From contig NW_017802492.1 in the NCBI RefSeq assembly GCF_001625305.1, positions 883,022-947,021 on the forward strand: a DNA stretch of 64,000 nucleotides, given 5' to 3'. This stretch comes from Branchiostoma belcheri (lineage: Eukaryota > Chordata > Leptocardii > Amphioxiformes > Branchiostomatidae). Each line of letters begins with the position of its first letter. The stretch's first letter is position 1. Positions 41,663 through 52,243 of the stretch are shown here, piece by piece. Made by a program: the position numbers and the translations under genes. The notes below the pieces were generated by a model that was not told the DNA's origin, ran no database searches, and was given only the letters and a program-made list of their open reading frames with translations.

Positions 41663-42008
41663 CGACGTTCGTAGACCGACAATAATACAGTTATGGTTCT
41701 TTTCGTTCTATTTTCTTCTCTCATATTAAAAAAAAAATGACCACAAACTTGCCTGATGACCAATGCTCGCCCAGAGAAAAATTAGTTCCGTTCTACTTAA
41801 GACGCGAGAAGACGTATTAAGGGCGATGGGATGGCCCAAGGAGGAGACAATATCGCTTTAAAGAAAGCGATTCACATTCGTCTGGCTTACTCCGGCTCAT
41901 AGCGTGGATTCTAAAAACTGCACTGCACAGGCGCACTCCTACCACGAAGGACTCGGAAGATTTTCTAAATTGTCTGTATCAAGCAAAACAAGAATGGTTC
42001 TACCGTTA

Positions 42009-42387
42009 GGCCACACCAATTTAATTTGTTGGTTCTCGGATTCGCCTCTTCGTTTTTTTTCTGATTTGCAAAAAAAATAAAAAATTGATTCTGGTCCTGA
42101 ATCAACTGAAAAATGCTCATGTTTTGCCCCCCAACAGTTGAGGAAAGTCCTTTTCTTCCTAGTTGTTACAGTTTTCCCATATATCATTGCAGTGGTTTGA
42201 TTAAAAGTTCAAAATTCAATGTTTAAATTTTAACCCAGCCTTTTGTGTTGACTTCATGGCTCATTTTGTAGCATTTAAGCCTATAATAGGATGCCTAGAC
42301 CTGTTTTTATTTTTATTTTTTTTCGCCCTGTCGCTTCATATTTTTTCTGAAAAAATCTGAGAACCAACAAATTAAATTGGTGTGGCC
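42009..42387. mobile_element. PH-C MITE, complete, TTA duplication
   Basis: Inverted GGCCACACCAATTTAATTTG ends, TTA at 42006-42008 and 42388-42390. 379 bp, nearly the reverse of 1803-2177. Confidence 0.88.
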
Positions 42388-42586
42388 TTATGTCCACTAT
42401 TGCCACTGGGGAGCCGTTAGAACTGCGCCGTTACTTCATCCATGTAAAATCTTCTGTACTTTGATTTCCATCTCATGCGATCTTGCTATAATCTAAGAAC
42501 TTTGTCTTGAGGATTCTTGTTACTTTTCCGGAGGAAGGTATTGTAGGAAGGACAAGCCCCTTCCCGCCCTGATTCTTTACTGCTAA

Positions 42587-42716
42587 GGCCACAGCAATGA
42601 AATTTTATGGATGACATCCTCCGCAGACTCCAAATCTAATGCGAGCGGGCGAAAAAAATAAGTAGGGCCCCCCATAAAAGATTCCTACATTTTGAAATAT
42701 TGACATCATAAACTTT
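42587..42716. mobile_element. PH-A MITE, left 130 bp
   Basis: TAA then GGCCACAGCAATGAAATTTT, GATGACATCCTCCGCAGACT, ending at CATAAACTTTGG where LN-X starts. Confidence 0.78.
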
Positions 42717-43606
42717 GGCATAACACACCAGCTTCGCAGGCACGCAGCGCAGTGGCTACATTACACCGATCGACTTGTTACACCTAACCCTTGAACATCT
42801 AACTCCAAACATTGTTTAAAGCTATCTAATTGTAAGGGTATGTCAAGGTCAAAGACGAAGACATGGTAGCTTAAAGTGACCTCAGTCTCGATGGGTGACC
42901 CTTACAAGTTCGTAAGATGGCCGCCGATGTTGTAGATGTACGTACCCGGGACAAATGACACAGGAGCCAGAGCTACATAGTGACGTGACTGTATTCTCTC
43001 CTCTCCGATTCTCTCTGATACTCTGCTGAACTGAACTGTAACTCCAGTAACTACAAGAGTACACGGGCTTTTATATCCTTACCCGCCTACTCACAGGTTT
43101 CTTAGAACAAGTTAGATTCCTTCTCTTACAGTCATTGTGAGTCATATCCTCCCTCTTTCTTAAGATGCTACTGGTCAGTCCCTTGTATCCCCAAATATGG
43201 CTATGGTCAAGCAATGGGCTTAGACCCCATGGGAGGTTGGGCCATTACTGGTGTCACTCAAAGGTCGCCTACACTTTCCCAGAAGACAGAAGGGTTTACA
43301 ATGACTCACGGTTGCACCAGGAAAGTAGGTACCAAAATGTAACAGAAACTGATATTCCACATATTAATAAAATATAACATATCAGGTCAGAGCACCCTAT
43401 TACATAATGATAATGCCCCTACTGTACTTGGTGACAGCGAGTTCCACTCTGCGATAGTTCTGGGAAAGAAGGAGTTTTTGAACACCTCAATCCTTCGTTG
43501 ATAACTCTGGTACCTGAAGGCATGACTCTTTTTAGTGTTCTTCTGAGCTAGTATTATGTACTTAGTATACAGTTGGTACGTCCACCAGTTTATTAGTCAT
43601 TCCATC
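42717..43606 (-). mobile_element. LN-X LINE 3' end, split by a solo LTR
   Basis: LN-X 3' UTR and coding end at 42717-42830 (ACACACCAGCTTCGCAGGCA...GCTATCTAAT), resuming at 43405 (TAATGATAATGCCCCTACTG...) up to about 43606. The intact site reads GCTATCTAATGATAATGCCC in other copies, which confirms the insertion point. The terminal tail is missing at 42717. Confidence 0.85.
42831..43404. mobile_element. Solo LTR (fossil LTR retrotransposon), 574 bp
   Basis: Starts TGTAAGGGT and ends ACCCTATTACA, the usual TG...CA form. Flanked by TAAT at 42827-42830 and 43405-43408, a 4-bp duplication of LN-X sequence. It holds TATA-like and AATAAA-like words in promoter and poly-A order. No internal region is present, so it is a relic left by recombination between two LTRs. 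Family (Gypsy-type by duplication size) is a guess. Confidence 0.8.
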
Positions 43607-43677
43607 CCCGATGGATTGCTCTCAAACCATCGTACATTCCTTTAGATCCCCTCTCGTCTGATAAATTCCTTTATCGA

Positions 43678-43761
43678 TGACGTCACGGTGACGTCATGTG
43701 GATGTTGACACGGCCCGGAGAGTCGTCCGGAAATTAATCGGGGACCGGTATATTGACGTCA
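43678..43761. promoter_or_regulatory. Cluster of three perfect cAMP-response elements
   Basis: TGACGTCA at 43678-43685, 43689-43696 and 43754-43761; CTACGTCATAG follows at 43771. TGACGTCA is the palindromic CREB/ATF site. The stretch is GC-richer than its surroundings and free of recognised repeats. No adjacent gene is seen, so a regulatory role is inferred only. Confidence 0.5.
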
Positions 43762-43956
43762 GCGTCACGACTACGTCATAGCCTGGGAACGAGTCCAACG
43801 GTTCCCCCATTTCAAACGGTGCCGACTCGTGCCCGTCGTTTTATGGACAACTTGGCAATCACCTCTCAACGATTCGCTCCTAATCGATCAGGGCCATCGA
43901 AGGAGAAAAGCACTTCTGGAAGGTTCCATTCAGAGCACGCGCTCTTGGGACATACG

Positions 43957-44164
43957 TAGCTTCTACCAGGCTTCGGGAGGCGGCGGGAAGGAGTAGAAAT
44001 TTGCCAAATAGAGAGATAACATGCCAGGGGAGTTGGTAAAAATATACTCTCATTCGGGCGCGGCAAAATGTACTCTCTAGCGGACCAACTCCATCGGTAT
44101 GTTATCTCTCTATTTGGCCAATTTCTGCTCCTTCCAGCCGCCTCCCGAAGCCTGGTAGAGGCTA
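43957..44164. mobile_element. MU-b palindromic MITE with perfect 9-bp duplication
   Basis: TAGCTTCTACCAGGCTTCGG at the left, CCGAAGCCTGGTAGAGGCTA at the right, with mirrored arms to a centre near 44060. GGACATACG occurs at 43948-43956 and 44165-44173. Best-preserved MU-b copy here. Confidence 0.92.
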
Positions 44165-44333
44165 GGACATACGGGTCTGTAAGGCAGGCTTAGCGAGAAC
44201 ACAATAATCATCATTATCATTATCATTATCATTAGAGATAATACAATATATTCTTAAGAACAGCCAAGAAATTTTGGACGTTTTTTTAAACAGTGCACTT
44301 TTAAAAATAAAAATATTATATCTAAAGGTGAAG

Positions 44334-44480
44334 CATTTGATCCAACACAAAATGTTCTCACCTAGAGCTTTCGACCAGTCACACATGTCTTCCTCAGTAG
44401 ACTGACCCAGTGAGGCTTGTCATCTTTAAACATGTAACTACCAGTACTAGTACCAGCACAGATGAACTTTCATGTTGATG
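44334..44480 (-). mobile_element. Retroposon R relative, rearranged
   Basis: The reverse strand carries CTACTGAGGAAGACATG..GACTGGTCGAAAGCTCTAGG, then CATTTTGTGTTGGATC. Next to it lies the R terminal block in inverted order (CTTTAAACATGTAACTACC, CAGATGAACTTTCATG). Same parts as 31906-32097 but different arrangement. Confidence 0.65.
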
Positions 44481-44603
44481 ACCAAAGTTTATTTATATTA
44501 TTAGACCAACGTCCTCATTGCTTTCTAGGCCTTCCTACAATACGTTGTTAATACCGGGAAGAGTACAAAGTTCACGGAGAAATGTTCTCAGTCCTCTCTC
44601 TAA

Positions 44604-44796
44604 TGCTGAGGTCACAATTCCCACAGGGGCCCCGGCCGGGCAGCTTTTGGGAACGAAAAGTACGGTATAATAGACAACATAACACAGAAAAGTTTTAATA
44701 ATAATCATATTGCTGTATATTCTTGATATGGATTCTTAATTTTTCTTTCATACAAACAGCCCGGCCGGGCCCCGGTTTTGAAATGTGACCTAAGCA
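44604..44796. mobile_element. MITE J with GC-rich ends, TAA duplication
   Basis: Inverted ends TGCTGAGGTCACAATTCC and GGTTTTGAAATGTGACCTAAGCA, then CCCGGCCGGGC blocks at both arms. TAA at 44601-44603 and 44797-44799. AT-rich core. Confidence 0.82.
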
Positions 44797-45176
44797 TAAG
44801 GTTTTAAAGAAAACGCTGTAAAAATGCGCATCGATACTTCTGCACGGTAAGTTCCCTGACCTCGGGGTCGCCCAGACCAGCTCCCCGGAACTAGTACCCC
44901 GGTTTTGGGCTCAGGTCGCGCCCTACAGCCCGCTTACTTTAATGGAAAATGTTCAAAGATTTCCGATCGATTCAGAAGCCTTCCACCAAGATTGCAATCA
45001 TCCACCTTCCCGCCCGTCTCGATAATTTCTGGTTTGACCCTTGAAGATAGGATCATTAACGATTCAGCCCGCAGGGTCACTGGTGTTGGGAAAGTTGGTC
45101 AAACACAACTGTCTGTTGTAATTGTGAGGTCGGTGTTGAGTCGAATCCTTGAGCTGACACATACGTGAGAGGTCAG

Positions 45177-45455
45177 GTGTTGGTATTAGAGTTAGGGTTA
45201 GGGTTAGAGTTAGTATTACTAGAGTTAGGGTTAGGGTTAGGGTTAGAGTTAGTATTACTAGAGCTAGGGCTAAGGTTAGGGTTAGAGTTAGTATTACTAG
45301 AGTTAGGGTTAGGGTTAGAGTTGGTATTAGAGTTAGGGTTAGGATTAGAGTTGGCATCATTGTTCAAGGTTAGGGCTAGGGTTAGAGTTGGTATTAGAGT
45401 TAGGGCTAGGGTTAGGGTTGGCATTAGAGTCAGGGCTAGGGCCAGGGTTAGAGTA
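45177..45455. repeat. Interstitial TTAGGG-like array
   Basis: Runs of TTAGGG (up to three and a half in a row near 45232) mixed with TTAGAG and TAGTATTACTAGAG spacers in a repeating pattern. Variants become more frequent to the right (GGGCTAGGG). It lies between two J MITEs. The long frames here (LGLGLELVLLE) are artefacts. Confidence 0.9.
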
Positions 45456-45553
45456 GTATCGGAGTCATGTATTTGGCAGGATCATGTATATGGCTTGACA
45501 ACGGCAGGTGATTTTTTATTTTTTACTGCGAACTCTGTTTGATCTTTGCCTTT

Positions 45554-45755
45554 TGCTGAGGTCACATTTCCAAACCGGGGCCCGGCCGAGATGTTTCAAT
45601 CAACGAAACAACATCATTCTACTTTATCAAGAATATACACAAATAGTTCCATTATTGTGCTTTGTCCATTTTTGTGTTTTGTTGTCTATTATAGCATACT
45701 TTTTGTTCCATAAGACTGCCCGGCCGGGCCCCGGGTTGGAAAAGTGACCTCAGCA
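45554..45755. mobile_element. MITE J, second copy, TTT duplication
   Basis: TGCTGAGGTCACATTTCC and GGAAAAGTGACCTCAGCA inverted ends; GGGGCCCGGCC and GGCCGGGCCCC arms; TTT at 45551-45553 and 45756-45758. Confidence 0.82.
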
Positions 45756-46224
45756 TTTTGTGGACGACGTCCTGTACTGTATTCATGAAAAGCGAAAAGC
45801 ATCAAATCTCGGAAAGCCCCTTTCCTCCGGCCGGTCTCATAGAACTTGCCATTGTTACTTCATTGAGGATGGCGTTTGTAAATGAAAGAAGACACATTTA
45901 AGTCTTAAAGGTTAAACCTTAATGACCAGCCATAGGCATGTGCTTATGCCGCCTTAAATACCAGACTAAGTAAGTAGAATCAAGGACATTAGTAGAGTAG
46001 AATGCACGAAACGCGTCCTAGTTTGTGTAAATCTGGGGCAAGGTTTCATTAGAAGCGTTTTATTGCCGTTTTCCCTCCTCCCTGAATTCCCCCCGATGTT
46101 CCAATCTGTACAGTTTTCTATCAACCCCTGCTGAAATGATCATAATGTCTGTATTGCCTTGATGATGTCTTTTTATGGCCTTGACAAAAAGCTAGGCGCT
46201 GTACCCAATGTACGTTATTCATTA
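45756..46224. other. No feature recognised
   Basis: About 470 bp without a supported gene or repeat. Confidence 0.45.
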
Positions 46225-46618
46225 GGCCACAGAAATTAATTGTTATAGATGACGTCCGCACGCGCATTGATTTTGGTCTGTTCCCAGAAAAAAACACAAG
46301 AAATTCCACTTCCTGTAACCATGACCAGTCATGACAGTACTGTAAATCGTAAGATTGGAAGATGTGATGAAAGAAAAGAAAAAGGACAGGACGACAACTA
46401 CTGTTCCACTAGTACTATTTTCGTGACGAATCAAAGACTTGTTGATTGTTACACTGTGTTCTCTCATTCAATTTGTGTCATAACATTTGTCGTCTCTTAT
46501 ATGTATTTCAAATATAGGCGTCTTGTTTTTTTTCTGCCTTCCTGTTTTGTTTTCGCGCTCTCGCATTAGATTTAGGGTCTCCAGAGGACGTCATCCATAA
46601 AAATTACATGGTGTGGCC
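46225..46618. mobile_element. PH-A short-subfamily MITE, complete
   Basis: TTA, GGCCACAGAAATTAATTGTT and GATGACGTCCGCACGCGC; right end GGACGTCATCCATAAAAATT, ACATGGTGTGGCC. Interior like 8227-8632. 394 bp. Confidence 0.82.
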
Positions 46619-47236
46619 CTACCCGCTATACAGGTGCGGTCTTGTTGTAGTCATTAACATGGAAACAATCCTATGCCTACAAGCATGAGGATTTCATTGC
46701 CAAAGGCAAAGGCTTAACGCTATAACGACCCCACCATGTCCGTATCTTTTCGATCGTAAACCACACCTGTTACCCTGTACTCTAGTCTAGTCTAAGTCGC
46801 AATGTTGCATGTCTTTACCAGAGTTTGCAGTTTCAAAGTTGTACTAAAATCAATAGATCAGATGTAGAGGGTTGATGTGAAAGTAGAAGTTCAAGTAATA
46901 CGTGTACAACACGAAAATATTTTGAGGAAACAGTATGTGTTTACCAGATCACTAAGCACATATCTCACACGTAACTCAGAACCTGTCAACAGTAGATAAC
47001 ATAGACAACATTCCATTGTCTTGGAAACATGCCTAAGACCTAAGATTATCTTTAACAGCGCCTTGGGCATTCCTTGTGCATCCTTGCTTCTCCTAGTTAA
47101 TGTGAACAGTCTTAGACAACAAAATCCACCTTGTCAAGTTAAGAATACCACTTAGTCAAACGGTGTGTCTGGTATGCATTCTTTTTGACTATGAGAAATT
47201 GGCCTACTAGTAGATATTTTCGCTCTAGGGTACCGG
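46619..47236. other. No feature recognised
   Basis: Unique-looking AT-rich sequence of about 620 bp; no supported gene. Confidence 0.5.
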
Positions 47237-47850
47237 TAACGGAAAGCTAAACATTGTTTGGGTGGTAGACTTCACGCTTGCAACTTCAGATTCAAAATAA
47301 TTAACTAGAGAGGTAACATTTGCAAAGTAAATGCATGATTTTTACCTTTGCATAATGTCTGCTCTGTTAATTCTTACTCAAACACATTCATATATATGGT
47401 CAGACAGGAGTCTAAATCCCTCCTGCTATAAAATTGCAACATGATGTAACCCAACACTAGTTACCATGGTGACAGACGTCTGGTTCAGGTCATTGACCTT
47501 ATTGGTTTGGAATCAACTGCCCAAAAACCTATTTCATGTGTATTGTGGTGTCTTTCTGTCATTAAGCTCATAGTCGTAAAGATATAGTTAACGTCGACGC
47601 TGATTAGATTAGTAACGGAAAGCTAGGCTGTTAGAGAACATTGGTTTAGCTGTAGAATTAACGGTTGCCATTTCAAATTTAGAAAATTTAATTAAGCTTC
47701 ACACTAGTATACATCTCAAGTTACTGCTAAATGTACAGTGCAGACTAACATATTGACTTTTCCAAAACCTATTTCATGTGTATTGTGGTGTCTTTCTGTC
47801 ATTTACCTCATAGCCGTAAAGATATAGTTAACGTCGAAGCTGATTAGAGT
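47237..47850. repeat. Local tandem duplication around a HEL-1 insertion
   Basis: CCTATTTCATGTGTATTGTG followed by GTGTCTTTCTGTCATT and CGTAAAGATATAGTTAACGT occurs at about 47527 and again at 47767 (240 bp apart). TAACGGAAAGCTA occurs at 47237 and 47615. HEL-1 lies in the leftmost unit. Confidence 0.75.
47305..47512 (-). mobile_element. HEL-1, 5' truncated
   Basis: CTAG (reverse) at 47305, hairpin TTTGCAAAGTAAA, core TTACCATGGTGACAGACGTC, stopping at TTGGTTTGGA; the GAAGAAG run and TATGTTTACC end are missing. Confidence 0.78.
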
Positions 47851-47855
47851 TTGAA

Positions 47856-48249
47856 GGCCATGTTAATTTGATTATATGGATGACATCCTCAGGGAACCCC
47901 AAAACTGATGCGCGCGTGCGAATAAAAAAAGTTTTGCAAAGAAAAAAAAAGTTGCTTTCATTATGAAATCTACGTGGCCATGAAGGTTGAACAAATGACA
48001 CAGAATATGGTTTGGCGAATAATCTACTCTTCAAATTCATTTCTTTACATTTTCGCCATTTTGTTTGATTTTGGCATTCTACGACATTAGTATCGTTTTT
48101 AAATATCCTTTTTGCAACCTACGGTATATATTTGCTCATTTTGCAACTGTTTTCTACTATTTACAGTGTGGTTGAAAACTTTTTTTGTGGAAACGGACAA
48201 AAATTCATGCGCTCGTGGATGTCATCCATATAATCAAATCAACATGGCC
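47856..48249. mobile_element. PH-B MITE, complete
   Basis: GGCCATGTTAATTTGATTAT at the left and ATAATCAAATCAACATGGCC at the right; right flank TTA, left flank GAA, so the duplication has decayed. 394 bp, very like 29076-29471. Confidence 0.85.
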
Positions 48250-48772
48250 TTATAATTAGATTTTGAACGTTTTTCCCCAAATCTAAACCGACCTGTACAC
48301 CCCCAGTGTCACGATTTAGTTCCACAGTAAAACAAACGGCGTATTTCCTTCACGAGTTATGGACCCAGGGGGGCTTTATTGCGAAGGATTTGTACATATG
48401 GTTCAAGTACTTTTGGGCCGGTCGTATTATCTTACCGTACCACAGTAACGGTGTGAATTGCCTATTAACCGGATATGTGGGGATGGTGTTATTGCTAAAA
48501 CGATAGAGTTCAATAGTTGGTAGGGGGGGCCAAAAAACACCCCGCAATTCTTCAGGGGTCGTTTCAAAGGTTGCACTTCGGATGAAAGGGAGGGGGAGGG
48601 GGGGATTGTTTCATCTTACATGAGTTGTTTATTCGGCTTTCATTTCTCTGTGATTATCATAATCATTAAATATCATCATAAGAATTTAACTAGCATTGGG
48701 GAGACGTATGATCTAAGGCAAATTAATAATGTGCAACAAATTGCTCAAATGATTAGAAGGTTTAAAAGTATT
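48250..48772. other. No feature recognised
   Basis: Overlapping short frames on both strands (48306-48547) without domains. No repeat recognised. Confidence 0.45.
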
Positions 48773-49013
48773 TATATTTGCCGAAGGAAAACATATTGTT
48801 TTTGCTCAGGTTCTTCTTCTTCTCCAAACTCAATGACCTGAACCAGACGCCTGTCACCATGGTAACTGGTGTTGGGTTACACCATGTTGCAATTTGATAG
48901 CAGAAGGGATTTAGACTCGTGTCATCATATATATGAATGTGTTTGAATTAACATATCAGAGCATATGTCAAGATAAACATTATGCATGTGCTTTGCAAAT
49001 ATTCCCTCTCTAG
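48773..49013 (+). mobile_element. HEL-1, complete
   Basis: 5' TATATTTGCCGAAGG, CTTCTTCTTCTCC, GTCACCATGGTAACTGG, subterminal AAGATAAACATTATGCATG, hairpin and CTAG at 49010-49013 followed by TTTT. Confidence 0.8.
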
Positions 49014-49456
49014 TTTTCACTTACAACATGGAAGCGATTTTAAAATCACTTAATCGAATTACGGAGTTACGCACATTAAAAAGGTACAGTTTGAGTCATT
49101 TTGTACATTCCCATCCCCATACAAATCTACAAGTCGGCCCTACTTTTAAACAAAACTAACACCAACCTCTACAAAATAATATCAACAATATGAATGTTGT
49201 AGTCTACATTCCGTGAACGTACTGATTACTTTTGCGATTTCACTTCTACAGTAGCGGGAAAAGAACCGATCCCTTTAAAAGGTGCGAAATGGGGCCGTGG
49301 TCACGATTGCGGGTCTCTACTGATACATTCTAGCGCCGTGAAGGTGAAGTATTTAGTACCTTTCCGATGAACTTGGCCTGTTACAATCATCACTGTAGGC
49401 CGGTTCAAACCAGTAACGGACAAGGCAATCAGGATCAACATGGCTTAAAACAAATT

Positions 49457-49690
49457 CTAGAAAGGTAACATTTGCGAAGCAATTGCGTTATGTTTACCTT
49501 CGCATATGGTCTGCTCTGTTAATTCTTACTCAAACACATGTGACAGGAGTCTAAATCCCTCCTACTATAAAATTGCAACATTATGTAACCCAGCACCAGT
49601 TACCATGGTAACAGACGGTCTGGTTCAGGTCATTGACCAAATCAGTGTTTGGAACGGAAGAAGAAGAAGAAAAAGAGCAAGAACCATATC
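49457..49690 (-). mobile_element. HEL-1, 3' end complete
   Basis: CTAG at 49457, hairpin ATTTGCGAAGCAATTGCG, TATGTTTACCTTCGC, core TTACCATGGTAACAGACG, ending at the GAAGAAGAAG run. Confidence 0.78.
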
Positions 49691-49976
49691 TTTATATCAA
49701 ATACATTATTTCTATACCAAGCAAACCTTCTAACTTTGTACAGATGAGGTTTAGGAAGCATAAAGCATGTCTGTGTCTGCCTGTGTACTGTCAAGGGCTT
49801 GAGCCCTGACGCTGATGCTACCTACATGAAAGTCTAAACAGGCTTCATAAGACTGGAGAACATTTCTTGTTGAGGTTAATCCAAGCACCCGGGCGAAGGG
49901 ATCTTGAGCTATTTCAGATTCAGCGCACGTACTTAAAAATAACCTCTATGGTAGTGCCTAGGGCCACGTCAGGGGG

Positions 49977-50510
49977 GTTTAGTGCCGTCATGCAGTCAGC
50001 TTAACTTGTCAGCATCTCCCCTGCTGGTGTGTCGAGATTTTAACACTTGTCAAAACGTTATCATCTTATCATTCGACCCTTACCCCTTCTTCAACAACGC
50101 AAATGACGTAAAATTCCACTCAATTTTGCAAACGGTACAGTTTGTCCCAAGGACGTACCATTTGAGTGTAATTTTACGTCATTAATTATGTTTACTGAAA
50201 GAAAACATATTGTTTTTGCTACGTTTCTTCTTCTTCTCCAAACAGTGACCTCTGACCCGACTAAACCAGACTGTCTCTCACCATGGCAACAGGGTGGTTT
50301 AGTGCCGTCATATAGTCAGCTTAACTTGTCAATATCTCCCCTGCTGGTGTGTCGAGATTTTAACACTTGTCAAAACGTTATCATCTTATCATTCGACCCT
50401 TACCCCTTCTTCAACAACGTAGATGACGTAAAATTCAACTCAAACGGTACAATTCTTAATATTGTTCTGGGTATGTAACATTTGAGTGTAATTGTGCGTA
50501 ATTTATTATG
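49977..50510. repeat. Tandem duplication (320-bp period) with an internal dyad
   Basis: GTTTAGTGCCGTCAT starts at 49977 and 50297; the units share TCCCCTGCTGGTGTGTCGAG and ACACTTGTCAAAACGTTATC. Each holds an inverted repeat: TGACGTAAAATTC(C/A)ACTCAA and TTTGAGTGTAATT. The first unit ends in a HEL-1 5' fragment. Confidence 0.85.
50187..50291 (+). mobile_element. HEL-1 5' fragment
   Basis: TATGTTTACTGAAAG, TTCTTCTTCTTCTCC, CAGTGACCTCTGACC, CACCATGGCAACAG; cut where the second duplicated unit begins. Confidence 0.75.
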
Positions 50511-50760
50511 TTTACTGAAGGAAAAGATGTTGGTTTCCTTTCCTTCTTCTTCTTCAAACCAATAAGGTCAATGACCTGAACCAGACGTCTGTCACCATGG
50601 TAACTAGTGTTGGGTTACATCGATGTTGCAATTTTATAGCAGGAGGGATTTAGTCTCCTGTCTGACCATATATGTGAATGTGTTTGAGTAAGAGTTAACA
50701 GAGCAGACTATATGCGAATGTAAATATTATGAATTTGCTTTGCAAATGTTACTTTTCTAG
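50507..50760 (+). mobile_element. HEL-1, complete
   Basis: 5' TATGTTTACTGAAGG at 50507, core CACCATGGTAACTAGTG, TGTTTGAGTAAGAGTTAAC, subterminal GCGAATGTAAATATTATG, hairpin TTTGCTTTGCAAA, CTAG at 50757-50760 followed by TT. Confidence 0.83.
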
Positions 50761-50829
50761 TTCGTAATAGATTTGACGTTTTCTTTCCGAATTTCAAATT
50801 TACAAGGCGACTTTTAGTTTGCCCCATAC

Positions 50830-52243
50830 ACTATAGCACATACACAACTAATCTCTTGCCTCTTACATGCAGTTCCTACATGTAGCTATTACATGTATCT
50901 CTTAAAGCTCTTACACGCACCACTTACAAGTACACTCCTATATCTCTCTAAGAACCGCATTAAGAGCAGTAGACTAAGATTGCCGTGTGTAAATCGATGC
51001 CTGTAGACTATCCTGACTGTTACACACAACTACCTCTTACTTCTTTTCTTTGGAATTATGATCAGTTAGACATTATGTTCTTTTCAGTTATTTAAGTTAT
51101 TATACCTTTGTTAATTTTGTTGGCACCTTTGTTGATTACGTACAACTCTGGATTATATTCAGATTATTCTGTGCTTTTTTTTAGGTCGACCTCTGACCTC
51201 TCCTATTGATTTGAACGTACTCTATTGATTTGAACTTACTTTATTATTTTGTAATCAACATTATGTACAAAGTATTGTTATCTATGTTTTATTTTATTGA
51301 CCCCAGGAAGAATAGTGCTTTTAAGCACTAATGGGGATCGTAATAAACAAACAAACAAACAAACTTCTTTCATGTAGTTTTTACATGTAGCTGTTACATG
51401 TATCTCTTAAAGCTCTTACATGCACCACTTACAAGTGCACTCCTATATCTCTCTAAAGAACCACATTAAAAGCAGTAGGCTAAGATTGCCGTGTGTAAAT
51501 CGATGCCGGCAGACTATCCTGACTGTTACACACTACTGGCCCTTACTTCTTACATTATAGTTCTTACATATATCTGTTACATGTATCTCTTAAAGCTCTT
51601 ACACGCACCACTTGCACTCTTATATCTCTCCAAGAACCACATTAAAAGCAGTAGGCTAAGATTGGCGTGTGTAAATCGATGCCGGCAGACTATCCTGACT
51701 GTTACACACTACCAGCTCTTACTTCTTACATGTAGTTCTTACATGTAGCTGTTAACATGTATCCCTTAAAGCTCTTACATGCACCACTTACAAGTACACT
51801 CCTATATATCTCTCTAAGAACCACATTAAAAGCAGTAGACTAAGATTGCCGTGTGTAAATCGCGCATGCCACTAGACTATCCTGACTGTTGCACACAACT
51901 ACCTCTTACTTCTTTCATGTAGTTTTTACATGTAGCTAGCTGTTAACATGTATCCCGTAAAGCTCTTACACTTCTATATCTCTCTAAGAACCACATTAAA
52001 AGCAGTGGGCTAAGATTGCCGTGTGTAAATCGATGCGTGTAGACTATTCTGACTGTTACACGTTACTTCATGTAGCTCTTACTTCTTACATGTATAGTTC
52101 TTACATATAGCTGTTACATGTATCTCCTAAAACTCTTACACGCACCGCTTACACTCCTATATCTCTCAAAGAACCACATTAAAAGCGCAGACTAAGATTG
52201 CCGTGTGTAAATCGATGCCGGTAGACTATCCTGACTGTTACAG
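50830..52243. repeat. Tandem array, ~170-184 bp period, six units
   Basis: GATTGCCGTGTGTAAATCGA anchors at 50978, 51484, 51660, 51844, 52014 and 52196. Units share CTTACATGTAG, TTACATGTATCTCTTAAAGC, GAACCACATTAAAAGCAG, and GACTATCCTGACTGTTACAC. The first interval is long because a LINE tail is inserted. Confidence 0.93.
51057..51362 (+). mobile_element. LINE 3' end inserted in the tandem array
   Basis: Ends GGGGATCGTAATAAACAAAC and further (AAAC) units. Before it is a stem-loop TAGTGCTTTTAAGCACTA following GACCCCAGGAAGAA, typical of non-LTR 3' UTRs. ACTTCTTT at 51049-51056 and 51363-51370 is the target duplication. 306 bp, no protein remnant. Confidence 0.82.

Noticed and set aside
45064-45542. 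Leu/Gly- and Thr/Leu-rich frames on both strands
   Set aside because: Translation of the TTAGGG-like array.
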